Shown one piece after another: positions 38,101 to 49,369 of a DNA stretch of 64,000 bases. The notes under the pieces were generated by a model that searched no databases, was not told the DNA's origin, and saw nothing but the letters and a program-made list of their open reading frames with translations. Source of the DNA: Primulina eburnea (taxonomy: Eukaryota > Streptophyta > Magnoliopsida > Lamiales > Gesneriaceae); contig NC_133108.1 in the NCBI RefSeq assembly GCF_022965805.1, positions 45,268,051-45,332,050 on the forward strand, given 5' to 3'. The translations under genes were made by a program, and so were the position numbers. Positions within the stretch are counted from its first letter, which is position 1; the number at the start of each line of letters is the position of its first letter.

Positions 38101-40413
38101 CAAGTGAGCTACCATCTCCATCTTTTCCTCGTCTAACTCGTCTTCCTGCTTTTCCGTAGTGAGAGTGGCCTCCAATGGCTCTTGCAATCCATCCTGCACA
38201 AAATCACAAACGAGAGAATCTAAGACATCAACACGAAAACAACTATCATTGTGCATTGTGTGCTTGAGAGTATTAAAGACATCAAAAATAATTTCTTCTT
38301 CTCCAACTCTCAGTCTCAATTTTCCCTCGTCAACATCAATCAGTGCTTTCCCTGTAGCCAGAAATGGTCTCCCTAGGATTAAAGGCATCTCTAAATCTTC
38401 CTCCATGTCAAGTACTACAAAATCTGCAGGAAAAATAAACTTATCCACTTTCACCAAGACATCTTCGATAATCCCACGTGGATACTTGACAGATCTGTCA
38501 GCCAGCTGCAATGACATCCTAGTTGGCTTGGGTTCACCCAATCCCAGTCTCCTAAACACAGAATAGGGCATCAAATTAATACTCGCACCAAGATCACATA
38601 GAGCTTTATGAAAATTAATATCACCAATAATGCAAGGTATAGAGAAACTCCCTGGATCTTTTTGCTTTGGAGGCATCTTGTTTTGAACTAAAGCGGAGCA
38701 ATTTTCAGTCAAGTTCACAGTCATATGATCTTCTAGCTTCCGCTTATTCGCCAAAATATCTTTCAAGAATTTTGCATAACTTGGCATATTCAATAAAGCA
38801 TCAGCAAACGGAATGTTAATATGCAGTTTTTTGAATATCTCAAGAAATTTACCAAATTGTGCATCTATCTTAGCTTTTTTCATTGCTGCAGGAAAAGGTG
38901 GGGGGATAACAATTTTATTCGGTGCAATAGGTGTAAATGTAGAGTTAGAAGACTTACCTCCTTGATGTTCCACCTCATCCTCACCTTGCTTGTTTTTTTT
39001 CTCATTAGACTCAAGTGCTTTTCCACTGCGCAATTCCACCGCCTTCACATGTTCCTTCGGGTTAGTTTCCGTATTGCTTGGCAAAGCTCCTTGCTCCCTG
39101 TTAGCAATCAACTTAGCCAATTGCCCAATTTGAGTCTCTAACCCCTTTATGGATGCATCCTGGTTCTGAAATCTCGTCTCCGTCGCAGAAATGAATTTAG
39201 TCATCATTTGCTCTAAATTAGATTTCTCCTCCCGAGGCGGTTCTTGCTTGAACCCTTGGTGCATCCCATATGGTGGACCTCTTTGCTGGCGATTCTGGTT
39301 GTTTTGACCTCCCCATGAAAAGTTTGGGTGATTCCTCCATCCCGGATTATATGTGTTTGAATACGGGTCATTTCTTGGACGGTTCTGGAATACCACTTGT
39401 TTTACCGGTGCTCCTTCAGGCACATAGAATGGATTTCCGTCTTGGCAATCCTGCACGTCATGCTCACCTCCACACTTATCACAGAAAATCTCTTGCAGAC
39501 GCATAGCCGATCCACTCGCACTCATCCCATCAATCTTTCTGTTCAAAGCCTCTAACTGTGCTGACACCGCAGACAAATTAGTAACTTGATTAACTCCAGC
39601 ACCTCGTCTCTGCCTATCAGACTGAGGCTGATAGCTACTAGCAGCCATCTCCTCTAATAACTCATATCCTTCCTCAGCCGTCTTTCTCAGTAAGTTACCA
39701 CAGGCAGCAGCATCTATCATAGTACGGTTAGAAGTAAGCAGACCGTAGTAGAAAGTTTGAACAACTAACCCAAGAGGTAGCTCGTGGTGGGGACATCTCC
39801 TCAACAAGTCCTTATAGCGCTCCCATGCCTCGTAAAGTGACTCTAGCTCATATTGAGCAAAAGTAGTAATGTCGGCTCTCAGCTTCATAGTCTTCGACGG
39901 AGGAAAGTACTTGATCAGGAATGCCTTCGCCATATCCTCCCATGTAGTGATAGACCCTACAGGCAAACAGTTTAACCACGCCTTAGCTTTATCTCTTAGT
40001 GAAAATTGAAATAAACGCAAACGAACAGCATCATCAGACACAGCATTAAACTTAAAAGTATCGCAAATTTCAAGAAAATCAGCTATATGAGAATTAGGGT
40101 CGTCAAGTGCACTTCCCCCAAATTGAACAGTGTTTTGAATCATCTGAATGATAGCTGGCTTGATCTCAAACTGGTTAGCTCGGATGACTGGTCTCACGAT
40201 GCTTGGACGTGCTCCATCAAGAGACGGTTGTGCATAATCCAACATTGGAATGCGACGTGGTATCTCAACTTGTCTATTGTCACGCTGTTCCTCTCCACGT
40301 TCTTGCTCGTGTCTTTCCATCTGTTCTTTGAGTCTTTGTTGCTGTCTTCGCCTGCGGAAAGTTCTTTCGATTTCAGGGTCAAATTCAAGCTTCACGTCAA
40401 GTGATCTTGGCAT
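35101..40413 (-). pseudogene. Athila-type gag-pol polyprotein with one premature stop
   Basis: One frame of 1771 codons (ATG 40413, [14 protein letters not shown]) runs to 35101 with a single internal TAG at 35499-35497 (codon 1639), where a Trp codon TGG is expected. In order: gag with an [11 protein letters not shown] region; a knuckle [13 protein letters not shown]; protease ([11 protein letters not shown]); RT ([31 protein letters not shown], catalytic VFMDDFS at about codon 1055); RNase H ([41 protein letters not shown]); integrase with its H..CDRCQ zinc module, [15 protein letters not shown] and [10 protein letters not shown], the D,D,E set; then the C-terminal SRWSGPFII part. All catalytic residues are present; only the last 132 codons lie beyond the stop. 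An upstream in-frame ATG at 40452 is less likely. Confidence 0.93.
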
Positions 40414-40513
40414 GCACCACAAGAAAAATCTGCAACACAATGAGAATATCAAATAATAATGAAATAAATAATACTAAAGAATTTAAATGAAAAATAAAAA
40501 TTGTGAATCAACA

Positions 40514-40532
40514 GTCCCCGGCAACGGCGCCA
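40514..40532 (-). other. Primer binding site of the Athila-type element
   Basis: On the minus strand TGGCGCCGTTGCCGGGGAC lies six bases after the 5' LTR. This word is characteristic of Athila/Tat elements and is taken to pair with a tRNA 3' end (commonly given as tRNA-Asp). Confidence 0.85.
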
Positions 40533-40538
40533 AAAACT

Positions 40539-42018
40539 TGATCGAGCAAAACTTGCACAGTGAATAGTCCCAAAATTTGTTTTATAAATGAAAGCTCGAT
40601 TTAAAATATCGCAAGTGCACGATAGTCAAGTTATAATAAACGTAAGTGAATACGAGTATCGATCCACGAGGACTGCGTTACAATATCTTTATTTTCAAGT
40701 AAATTTCTTCAGCAACGATAGATTGAGTTGGTGATTAAACTAAAGTGAATTCAATAACTGAAATAATTAAAGTGCAAGAACAAATAATCAAGAAATCAAT
40801 GATTAAATTGGATGAAAATCAAATGAGAGACGAATTTGTTGGGAATTATCAGTTCACCTACCACTCGTGTTTAAACAATTATACTCGTCTTTTACTCGTG
40901 CATTCGACGGAATTCCCTACACTAATTAATATACTCTGTCGAGCTATATTAATACTAATCATAAACATGCAGTAATCAAGTATCCTCAATTATTTAACAG
41001 TTCACGATTGCATTACGTTCTATGGAACCCGCTAGCTTTCATCCGGGTGAATTATCACTATCGACACGTATCCAATTCCGTATATCTACTAAAATTGCAA
41101 ATCCGTGGTCTATACTATTCGATCCTATTGTCAATTATTCTATCGAAATCATCAACAACATGAAATAATCAAAGGAAGTTAGCTAGACTTCAATTGAAAT
41201 AAGAAAGCACAAAAGCATAAACAAATCACTCATAAAAACGTCGCTAAATAATGTTCAACAACGAGTACGGGGTAGGATCCCCTCAAATCCTAACAAATCT
41301 AGAGTTTAGCCACTAAAATTCATGCTAGAAATCAACAACAATCTAAGAAATAAAAACTGAGTAATTAAAATACTAAGGTTGACGATGGATGACGGCCACG
41401 ACGCTTGGAAATCTCGATGTCTTCGAAATCTCTTTGCTCCTAGCCTTCCTCCCAAGAAAAGTGATGGAAAAATATGGTGTCAGACTGAAAAAACGGCGCC
41501 CAATCTCGTGTATTAGGTTAGGTGTAGAATAGAGTCCACAAAACTTGGAAACAAATCTTCTTTGATCTCGTCGCTCGCTAGGGCGACCACCTTTTACCGC
41601 TGGGGCGAGTGGTTCTCGAATTAAAATCCTTGGCCATGTCTCTGGTCTCGCTGGGGCGGTCACTTTTGACCGCCCTAGCGAGAGGTTCGCGCAAATGCTC
41701 CTCGGCTGGATTAAAATTCTCGCTGGGGCGGTCACTTTTGACCGCCCTAGCGAGACACTCGCGCATCAACTACTCGATCAACTTAAAATGCTCGCTGGGG
41801 CGGACACTTTTGACCGCCCTAGCGAGATCTCTTCGCTGCTGTGCCAAATAAAATCCCACTTTTCGATCCAATTCCTACAAAACAACCACAAAATACACGA
41901 GATCAGCCATATGCTAAATAATGATAGAAAAATGCTAAATTAAACTAAAACAAACTAATATGATGCATGAATGCGACTCGAAAACAACACTAAAAACACG
42001 TAAAAACGAGTCCTATCA
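40539..42018 (-). repeat. 5' LTR of the Athila-type element, 1480 bp
   Basis: Nearly identical to 30406-31861. The main difference is an extra 24 bp near 41645-41668 that completes the second hairpin module, which is only half present in the other LTR. Confidence 0.93.
41574..41826. repeat. Hairpin modules in the Athila-type 5' LTR
   Basis: Four 36-bp units at 41574-41609 (degenerate), 41647-41682, 41719-41754 and 41791-41826, with CTTT loops as in the other LTR. Confidence 0.85.
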
Positions 42019-42023
42019 GATTT

Positions 42024-44208
42024 AATCAAGATAGTAAAGTGACCACAAGCAATATCGCATAAATCTCAAAATGAATATTTTTGCACATAATATAATTAGA
42101 TAACATCATTAAATATGAACAATTTCGATCTTTTTGCATTAAAATCATGTACTTGCGATATTTAAAAATACCTATATGACTTGATTGAAGAGTGAAAGAA
42201 GATATAAACATGCCTTGGTTTGTTTTGACTGAAAACAAACAAAATAACGACTCGGCGCGGCAGAGACGGAGTGCTCTTCACTTCTTCACTTAATTCCTTT
42301 AAATTAAGCATGTACATTATTATTATAATAGCATAACAAAATCGTAAACGTGATGCATGAACATTTTAAAATATTATGATTCGTGCTCAGGGCGCTGCTA
42401 GGACAAAAATCTCGCCCCGGGTGCAAAATGACCGTTTTGCCCCTGGAAACCCGAAAATTATCGTTTCAGCCCTGGACCTCTAAAAATTGACCCGAAGCTT
42501 ACAAAACTCCTTAAAATATCCCAAAACATATTTAAAAATATTCCTAGACATAAACTCGAGCCAAATTCACAATTTAACAAATTCATTTTAAAGCTTGGAT
42601 CGGGGTCCCGGTTTTAACCCGAATTGAAATGAAACTCAACCAAACTTCTCCCAACTTTTCCTCACACTAACTAAACATCTAAAATGCCTTAAATTCATCA
42701 AGATTAGACACCTAGAACTCTCGGCCAAAACCAGCAAGCTGCCGTAATAAACTTTTCTTCTTGCCTTCACTCACCAATGTCCTACGTGCAACCCCTCCCA
42801 TAAATAACTCCTAGCCTACCACCGACTGAATCAGCTACTGAACTACCTCCTTTGGACCACCCTTGGACCCAATGAAGTCACGGCCCTAGCCCCATGCAGC
42901 CCCCACAACTCACACAGCCCCTATCCCTCACGTAGAGCACCCAAACTTCACTCCACGCCCAAAGCTCAAGCGACTCCCAGCGTTGGCCCAGCTGTGTTCG
43001 ATCCACCCTTGACCCTGGTTCAGACCCCTCATGATATGTTCTAGGTCTCAGGATATCCTTGCACAGCCGAAGTTTCCCCCAACAGCAGATCTAAACCTCA
43101 AGCATCACATCACACCTAGGCTCGATCGTTCTCCAACCAAACTAGATCACACCTCAACCTCAGACCTTAGACTTCATAACCTCGATCTTAACAGCACCCA
43201 ACAACCCCTCGGCAGACCCCTTGCACACTAAACACCATAAATGTGAGTAACAAAACACATGATGCAAGTTTCATGTCAAAAACGTAACAAAAACGCAGCC
43301 ACATAAGAGATCGATGAACAAATGTACATATACATATATTACAGCATACTTAGGGCGTGGGTGATGAGAAAATGAGAATACAAGCGTGCCTTAGATGTAT
43401 ATGCGCGAGAGGGTCGAAGATCGGACGACGGAAGAATAATCCTTGCAAGAAATGCCAAAGCCGAGGGACCCTTCAGCTGAAAGCTCTGAAAACGAGAGGG
43501 AAAGGAGAGGGGAGGTGGTGTCGGCTGATTAGGTTTAGGTTAATTGGAGTTTAAGTGTTAATTATATAGTAAACAATTAATTAATGAGCCAAAATTTGTA
43601 AATTTAAAGTTTAAAAAAAGTATTAAGCCCAATAACTTAAAAGTAGGCCCATTAAATCCAAACGCACTCCCGAAAAATATTTCGAGTTGAAAAGATTTTG
43701 AAAATATTAGCCGAACAATTAAAAAGTCTCCCGATTCGATAAGATTTGCGTACCGTTAAAAATAAAGTCCTGCGGGTAAAAATATCCCCAAAAATTCCCA
43801 TTTTTGAAAAATACAGTTAAAAATGCTTTAACTTAATTTATAAAAATAAATCATGAAATAAATAACTTTCCTGGAAATTCCCCGGTCTCCGATCCTCGTT
43901 CGAACGTGAAATGCAACTTAAAAATCTAATGCACTAACTTTTAAAATTTCGTGAAGCAAATCCTATCATGCACGAATTATGCATAAAATGCATAAAATAA
44001 TTAAACATGACTTTAATAATTTATCTCAATACTCCATCTCCAGTCCGGCTTCACTTGTATACTGAAAAGATGACGATTAAACTACTGCGTAAACTAAATA
44101 AATTAATTTAAAGAAAAGCAATTAAATACTCATGCAATAAAAATCATTTTAATTTAAATACTAGGAATTATGCATGACTTATACGTAGTCTGAATTACGG
44201 GTTCTACA
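42024..44208 (-). repeat. 5' LTR of the Tekay-like element, right segment
   Basis: Corresponds to 26377-28563 of the 3' LTR and ends TTCTACA at 44208, followed by the ATTAA duplication. Differences are mostly transitions such as G to A, as expected of methylated repeats. Confidence 0.9.
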
Positions 44209-44213
44209 ATTAA

Positions 44214-45888
44214 TATACTCAATGACTAAGAATCAGACTCTAGCTGAAATATTTGATAAAGTTTTTCGTACTAACAGTCACTGATTCTCAACAAAATATT
44301 GGAATTCATGCACATAACCAGAATCTATCAGAAAGGACAATAACATGACAACAATGACATTTGTATTAGGAAACTGATAAATATTTTTTACTCCTTCTAA
44401 ATTTATCTCCGATCTTAATATATATTATGATTAATTTGAATTAATTTTCTTAAGTTATAGTCAAAAGCAAGAAGATATATAAAATAATTTGTTTATAAGT
44501 TTATAAATATAAAATTAAGGTATTAAATATTTCAAAACATTGGAAATAAAACAAAAATTAAGACGAAAATAAAAATTACAACTAGTTTAATAACTCATAA
44601 TTTTAATATTTGTTTGATATTTTACATTCAAACATATTCAAAATTTTGAACCATATGTTTTAGTGATTAATTTCTACCTAACTTATTTTATGAATTGAAA
44701 CTATTAATAAATATATTAAAAAAATAAAAACAATCAATTATAAAACATAGTTATTAATTTATAATAAAAATTTAAATGTTAAATATACTTTAAAAATATT
44801 TAGTTAACACTTTTCATTTTACATATGCTTTCAACAATTTTTATATGGTGAAAACAAATCTAATAAGAACACGTGGTTAGATCCATGATTGAAATTCTGA
44901 AAGAAAACTTTGGGAAGAATTATTCATCTGTGAATACATATAATATAATTTTTCAAAAATTTGAAAAGATTGTTGGACAAGACTTAAGTGGAGAACTTGC
45001 AAGAAGACTGAAAAGATTGGACAAGACTTCAGATGAAAAAAAATCTTTCCAAAATCTTGAAAAGTTGAACGTTTTAGAATATAATGATTTTAATAATTAT
45101 ATTTGCTTTAGAATCGTGTTTTTTTTATTGAACAAAAAAAAATGATTTGAGCTTATAAACAAAAACAAAAAATTGCTGGACGCACCCCACTACCAATTCG
45201 TATGTATCTATTTTTTTCTTCCCCTGCAGAGATAGGAAACCTGCCGTCTTCTTGTTCATCACCCGTGCACCCGCCGATCTTAATTTGCTTTCCGATAAAA
45301 CGATAAGGTTTGTTTATTTATTATTTTTTGAATCACTTCCTAGGTAGTTGCTCTTTCATTGCTTACTAAATGTAAATTAAGTTAATCTATCAAGAACGTA
45401 TATGTAGTAGATATAACAAACTTGCTCATCCTTTAATTTCTTGTCAAACAAATGTTGTCCTCTATCCTGTTCATATCGTTCTTTTATCAAGTTGTTCTTA
45501 AGCGCAACGAATATTCAAAGCTTCTAACTACTCAAAGTTCCTGCCTTTTTTTCCAACTAGTGTGTGCTGGTGGTTTAATATGTTCTCTTCAATATCGTTG
45601 CTCATCAGTAGCTCAACAACAGAATATATTTTCTATATAATGATGCTTTGTTAATTCCCAGACATAGTGGCATGAGATGTCATTGCATTTCTCATTGTCG
45701 GTGAAAGCTTCGCATGAAGCAAGTGCCACATTGCAGCCAAAATCTTTTCTCTCGCTGTACGAAACGTATTTGGCATACTGGGTTAGCAATTAGGACTTTA
45801 TTCAAAACTTGATTTGAAGGATGCCAAGCAAAAAAACTTGAAGTTGAACTTAAAACTCTTTGATTTTAATTTTGATTTTAATATATAA
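44214..45888. other. AT-rich region without a recognised gene
   Basis: The left end continues the DNA interrupted by the Ty3 element at 25614. A 90-codon plus-strand frame at 44873-45145 (GKNYSSVNTYNIIFQKFEKI, lysine-rich, weakly coiled-coil) has no family I recognise. The C-rich stretch 45180-45310 looks like untranslated or leader sequence. No firm feature. Confidence 0.35.
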
Positions 45889-46489
45889 GGCCATCTCCAA
45901 CTCATTGCACTATCTTAGCGTAACACTAACTTCAAAATAATGTAATTTGTACACCAAATATAAAATTCATCTCCAACCCATCAACTCTAAATTCAACACT
46001 AAAAGAAATATTTCCGAAATATTCTCTAATATTTTACTTACTATAACTAATATTCATTCCACAAAATAAATGTAACATATTAATTAAAAATACATTAATA
46101 TTATATTAAATTTCATTTGTTACTGAATTATTAATAGTAGTTATTCATTTATGTAGATAATAATATGCGATTATAAAATTTAAATAAAAATTTGAAATTT
46201 GAAATTTATTATTTTAAATAGTGAAATATATTAAATACAATTGAAAAACTAAAAAATATATAACTATAATTGGTATTTTAAATATATGTATAACATCAAT
46301 CGAATCAATTAATTGAAATTATAATATTATAATCGAATAATGAAATGCACCACCGGGTTTTATAACGAATTATAAGACATACCACTGGCTTTCAACTAAA
46401 TTGTACATTAAATTACAACCATAATATTGTGAGTTTTATTAAATAGAATATGTTAACATTCTTTCATTACTTTTTATTATTTACAATTA

Positions 46490-47206
46490 ATTTAACATCT
46501 TTATACAGATGATCCGTGCGAAAGAGTTAATGAAACAAGATGATAATTTCAAGAAATGATTTAAGTTTGATCATGTATGGTCAATTATGAAAGATATAGA
46601 GAAATTTACAGCTTCCTCACCCGTCAAGGAATCCAATTCAAAGGAGTGTTGAACTTTTCGATTCACCACAATCAGACACACAAGCAACAGATTCTCCCAA
46701 ATCAGCGTCTCCTAGCTTATCTCAATTTGAACTTAATCTCAGTGATGAAAATATTGGTGGTAGTTCATCGCAGAGACCACTTGGAGTGAAGAAAGCAAAG
46801 CTAAAAAAGAAAAAAGATGAATTTTTTTCACAGACAATTGAATCAATGAGAGCGGGACAAGAAAAAAATTATTGAAATGATACAACATGGAACTGTTTGT
46901 CGTGAACAAATCAATGAAATGCAAATGCAACGCATGCAACAAACTCAACGAAAACTGTAACAAAATGAAACAAAAATAGAACAAAATCGACAACTATTGG
47001 AACTAACGAGGTTTCAAGAAGAAAACAAAATTTTGCTAATCGATCTCAACTCTATTCAAGATCCTTTATTGCGTGAAAATTTTCGCGCCGAACAGTTGAG
47101 AATTCTGAATGAAAGGGATGAAAGGAAACGTGCACATGAAAATCCCAACTATGGAAAATACTTCGGAGATATTGGAGGGTCTGGATCCGACTTACCGGAG
47201 TTTTAA
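46490..47206 (+). pseudogene. ORF1-type gene of PIF/Harbinger (NAM-associated C-terminal domain)
   Basis: In shifting frames the segment reads FKFDHVWSIMKDIEKFTASS, then SDENIGGSSSQRPLGVKKAK with a lysine-rich run, FFSQTIESMRAGQEK, a Gln-rich coiled coil (INEMQMQRMQQTQ), FQEENKILLIDLNSIQDPLL and RAEQLRILNERD, ending GSDLPEF before TAA at 47204-47206. This is the no-apical-meristem-associated C-terminal domain found in the Myb/trihelix-like ORF1 of PIF/Harbinger transposons, which helps transposase bind DNA. It is not a NAC gene. The N-terminal DNA-binding part is largely missing, and frameshifts (for example near 46870) disable it. Confidence 0.75.
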
Positions 47207-47653
47207 TCTTTTCGTGCTTATTATTCTGTTTTAATTTCTGTTGTATTGTGTTGTGATATTTGATAATTTATTTTTGCTAATCATGTTTAATTTCATATTT
47301 CATTGGCTTTTATTCGGACTATTTTAGTGCTTGTCAGTTATTGTTTTTGTTTATGTTCAACCGTGATCTGATTTTCAATAATAAAGTGTTTTTCAATACT
47401 TCAGTTTCTATTCAACTGTGTTGTTATTTTCTTAATTTTTTTAAATTAATATTATTTAGACAAAATACAAGTTTATCATTATCAAGTATGATAATATAAA
47501 ATCAATATGTACAATACTTTACAAATTTACAACAAACACATAAATTTAACATCAAAAAACAAAATATAAACAAATTATAAAAAAAAAAAGGAAAAATAAT
47601 GCAGAAAACAAATACAAAAAATTTAAAAAAAAATAAAAAAATTTAAAGCTATC

Positions 47654-47691
47654 GCTACAGTGTTGCACCAAATTTGGTGCAACACTGTAGC
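47654..47691. repeat. Perfect 38-bp palindrome
   Basis: The 19-base arm GCTACAGTGTTGCACCAAA is followed at once by its exact reverse complement, with no loop. It lies 100 bp inside the right end of the PIF/Harbinger element. Confidence 0.9.
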
Positions 47692-48281
47692 TCTATCTTC
47701 AAAATAGCGTTAACTTTGGTGTTGGTTGGAGAGCTTTTCTCAATATCAATTTAGCGTAATACCCCAAGTTGAAGTCTGATTGGAGATGGTCTAATAGAGA
47801 CATAATATAATAAATTTTTTTTATCAGATTCATCAAATGTCCAAGTGGCATAAATCATGATTTGGTTTTGGAAATATAAATCTAGGGCTGAGCTTTATTT
47901 AAATTTTCATTCAAAGTTTAATCAATTGTAACTATTTTTATAATATTCGAAACTAGATTGGAATTATGTAAATATTTTTATTAAAATGTAGTGCTTTTAG
48001 AAACCGATAAAAATTGGTTATTCAGCCAAAAAACTGTTTACCAGTCAAGAATCAGTTGGACTGGTATTGAACCGGCCAAACAAACCACTCAAAATCAGTT
48101 AGACCAGTTCAGAAGTTTTTAAATTTTTGTTTGAATTTTATTTTTATTATATACATGATTATCTTGATTTTAAACTTTGTTAAAAATTTTATATTAGTAG
48201 CATAAAAGCTTATTTTTTCAAACATGTGTTTATATACACATTTAAGATGTTTAGAATTTAAAAAATATTTTGGGTTTAGGA

Positions 48282-48286
<5 letters not shown>

Positions 48287-48363
<77 letters not shown>
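48287..48363. repeat. (TA)n microsatellite
   Basis: About 38 uninterrupted TA units. It directly precedes the 3' end of the oldest LINE remnant (T0). Confidence 0.95.
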
Positions 48364-48366
<3 letters not shown>

Positions 48367-49333
48367 AGCTTATTTGATTTTTTAAACTCGTGCATAAATT
48401 AAAAGCATGGCAAATAAAACCTAAGGAGCAAGAGGGGCTAGACCAATACCTCCCTTAAAGGGTATACAATCAAATAAAAAGAGTGAAGAGTAGGGTAGCA
48501 AATACATGAATAAGCACTAGACCCTAGAAAACTATGAAACGCACAAGGAATACATGCAAGGAGAAATGACGTTAAACTGTCAATAAAAACTAAGAACCAT
48601 GTGCCAACATCTAATCCGGCTTAGGAGATAGAAAGAAGAATCTATAACCGAACTATAAAAATTTTAGTATTAAACTTCATATTATTATATTATTATATAT
48701 TTATCATGTTATTTTACTATTGTATTATAATTATTATTTTTATATATCTTCTTATGATACATAATTTATTACTTAATTAGAAATTGAACTAAAATTGTAT
48801 TGTAGGGATAATTCATTAGCATATTTTAGATTATTAATTATATACTAGGTGGAATAAAATACTAATTAATTATATATTATGTGGAATACGTAAAAAAATT
48901 GATATTTCATTTTTGCCTTTATATATAACATTTATAATTTTACATATATATCTTTATTGAGTTTTGTTAGGGTTGGTAAATTGTTTAGAAGTTAGGTTGA
49001 TAAATATTTTAGTTTTTAAAAATTCTTTTATAAAAGTGTGATTAAGTTCTATGAGGAGAACTGATCTGAGAATCTTGTGTGTCGATATAAATCAGTTAAC
49101 TTAAACAAGTGCAGAAAAAGACTAAAATATAGATTGAAAACTTTAAATCGTTATATCTGAAAAACCAACTCCCAGCAGGGGGTAAAGATATAAGACGCAG
49201 TGCCACGCTAAAAAATACACAGTCCGAAATGTGAATCCAACAGGCAGAATCAGACTCTCCCGCCAGAACGGGGACAAAATGATGGCCTCCGCAATAAAGG
49301 GGGAGAAAACAAAGCAAAGTCGATCATAATCCC
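48364..49333 (-). mobile_element. LINE remnant T0 of the telomere-linked family
   Basis: The segment 48400-48650 resembles the 3' untranslated region of the later copies (GCAAGAGGGGCTAGACC, CCTAGAAAA, AATCCGGCTTAGGAG). The segment 49140-49333 on the minus strand reads TWDYDRLCFVFSPFIAEAII, homologous to TWDFDLLCSVVAPSFAEQIV of T2 ORF2. The middle is AT-rich and not alignable by eye. The remnant is therefore internally decayed and 5'-truncated, and its 5' end abuts the first telomeric stretch. Confidence 0.6.
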
Positions 49334-49369
49334 AGGTAGGGTTTAGGGGTTGGGGGTTAGGGTTTAGGG
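49334..49369 (+). repeat. Telomere-type repeat stretch 1
   Basis: About 36 bases of TTTAGGG-like units with variants (TTTAGGGG, TTGGGGG). It lies between the 5' end of T0 and the poly(T) of T1. Confidence 0.8.

Larger units (their letters stand above)
30406..42018 (-). mobile_element. Athila-type Ty3 retrotransposon, near intact, 11.6 kb
   Basis: Flanked by the 5-bp duplication GATTT (30401-30405, 42019-42023). It has LTRs of 1456 and 1480 bp with TG..CA ends, a primer binding site, a long gag-pol frame, an additional downstream ORF, and a polypurine tract. All signals place it on the minus strand. The LTRs differ by about five substitutions and one 24-bp insertion, so it is very young. Gag-pol has one in-frame stop and the extra ORF one frameshift. 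Gag with a CX2CX3HX4C knuckle, the DLGAS protease motif, and a primer site matching the one usual in Athila/Tat elements support the Athila assignment. Confidence 0.92.
25619..44208 (-). mobile_element. Tekay-like Ty3 retrotransposon, internally deleted and split by an Athila-type element
   Basis: A 5-bp duplication ATTAA (25614-25618 and 44209-44213) bounds an element with two LTRs of about 2.94 kb. The internal region is only 1.08 kb: a polypurine tract next to the left LTR, a primer binding site next to the right one, and between them the C-terminal half of an integrase. That places transcription on the minus strand. Gag, protease, RT and RNase H are missing. The right (5') LTR is interrupted at 30405 by another element that ends at 42018. 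Counting by eye gives roughly 20-25 differences between the LTRs, so the insertion is fairly young but older than its guest. Confidence 0.9.
45889..47791 (+). mobile_element. Non-autonomous PIF/Harbinger element, 1.9 kb
   Basis: Bounded by the 3-bp duplication TAA (45886-45888, 47792-47794) and by terminal inverted repeats, GGCCATCTCCAAC on the left and, reversed, GACCATCTCCAATC on the right, the usual PIF/Harbinger arrangement. Inside are AT-rich DNA, a broken ORF1-like gene (46490-47206) and a perfect 38-bp palindrome (47654-47691). There is no DDE transposase, so movement would depend on a partner element. Confidence 0.8.

Noticed and set aside
46490..47206. A NAC transcription factor gene
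   Set aside because: Only the NAM-associated C-terminal domain is present, inside PIF/Harbinger terminal repeats with a TAA duplication; there is no NAC DNA-binding domain.
48287..48363. Telomere or centromere satellite
   Set aside because: A plain TA dinucleotide run with no larger unit.
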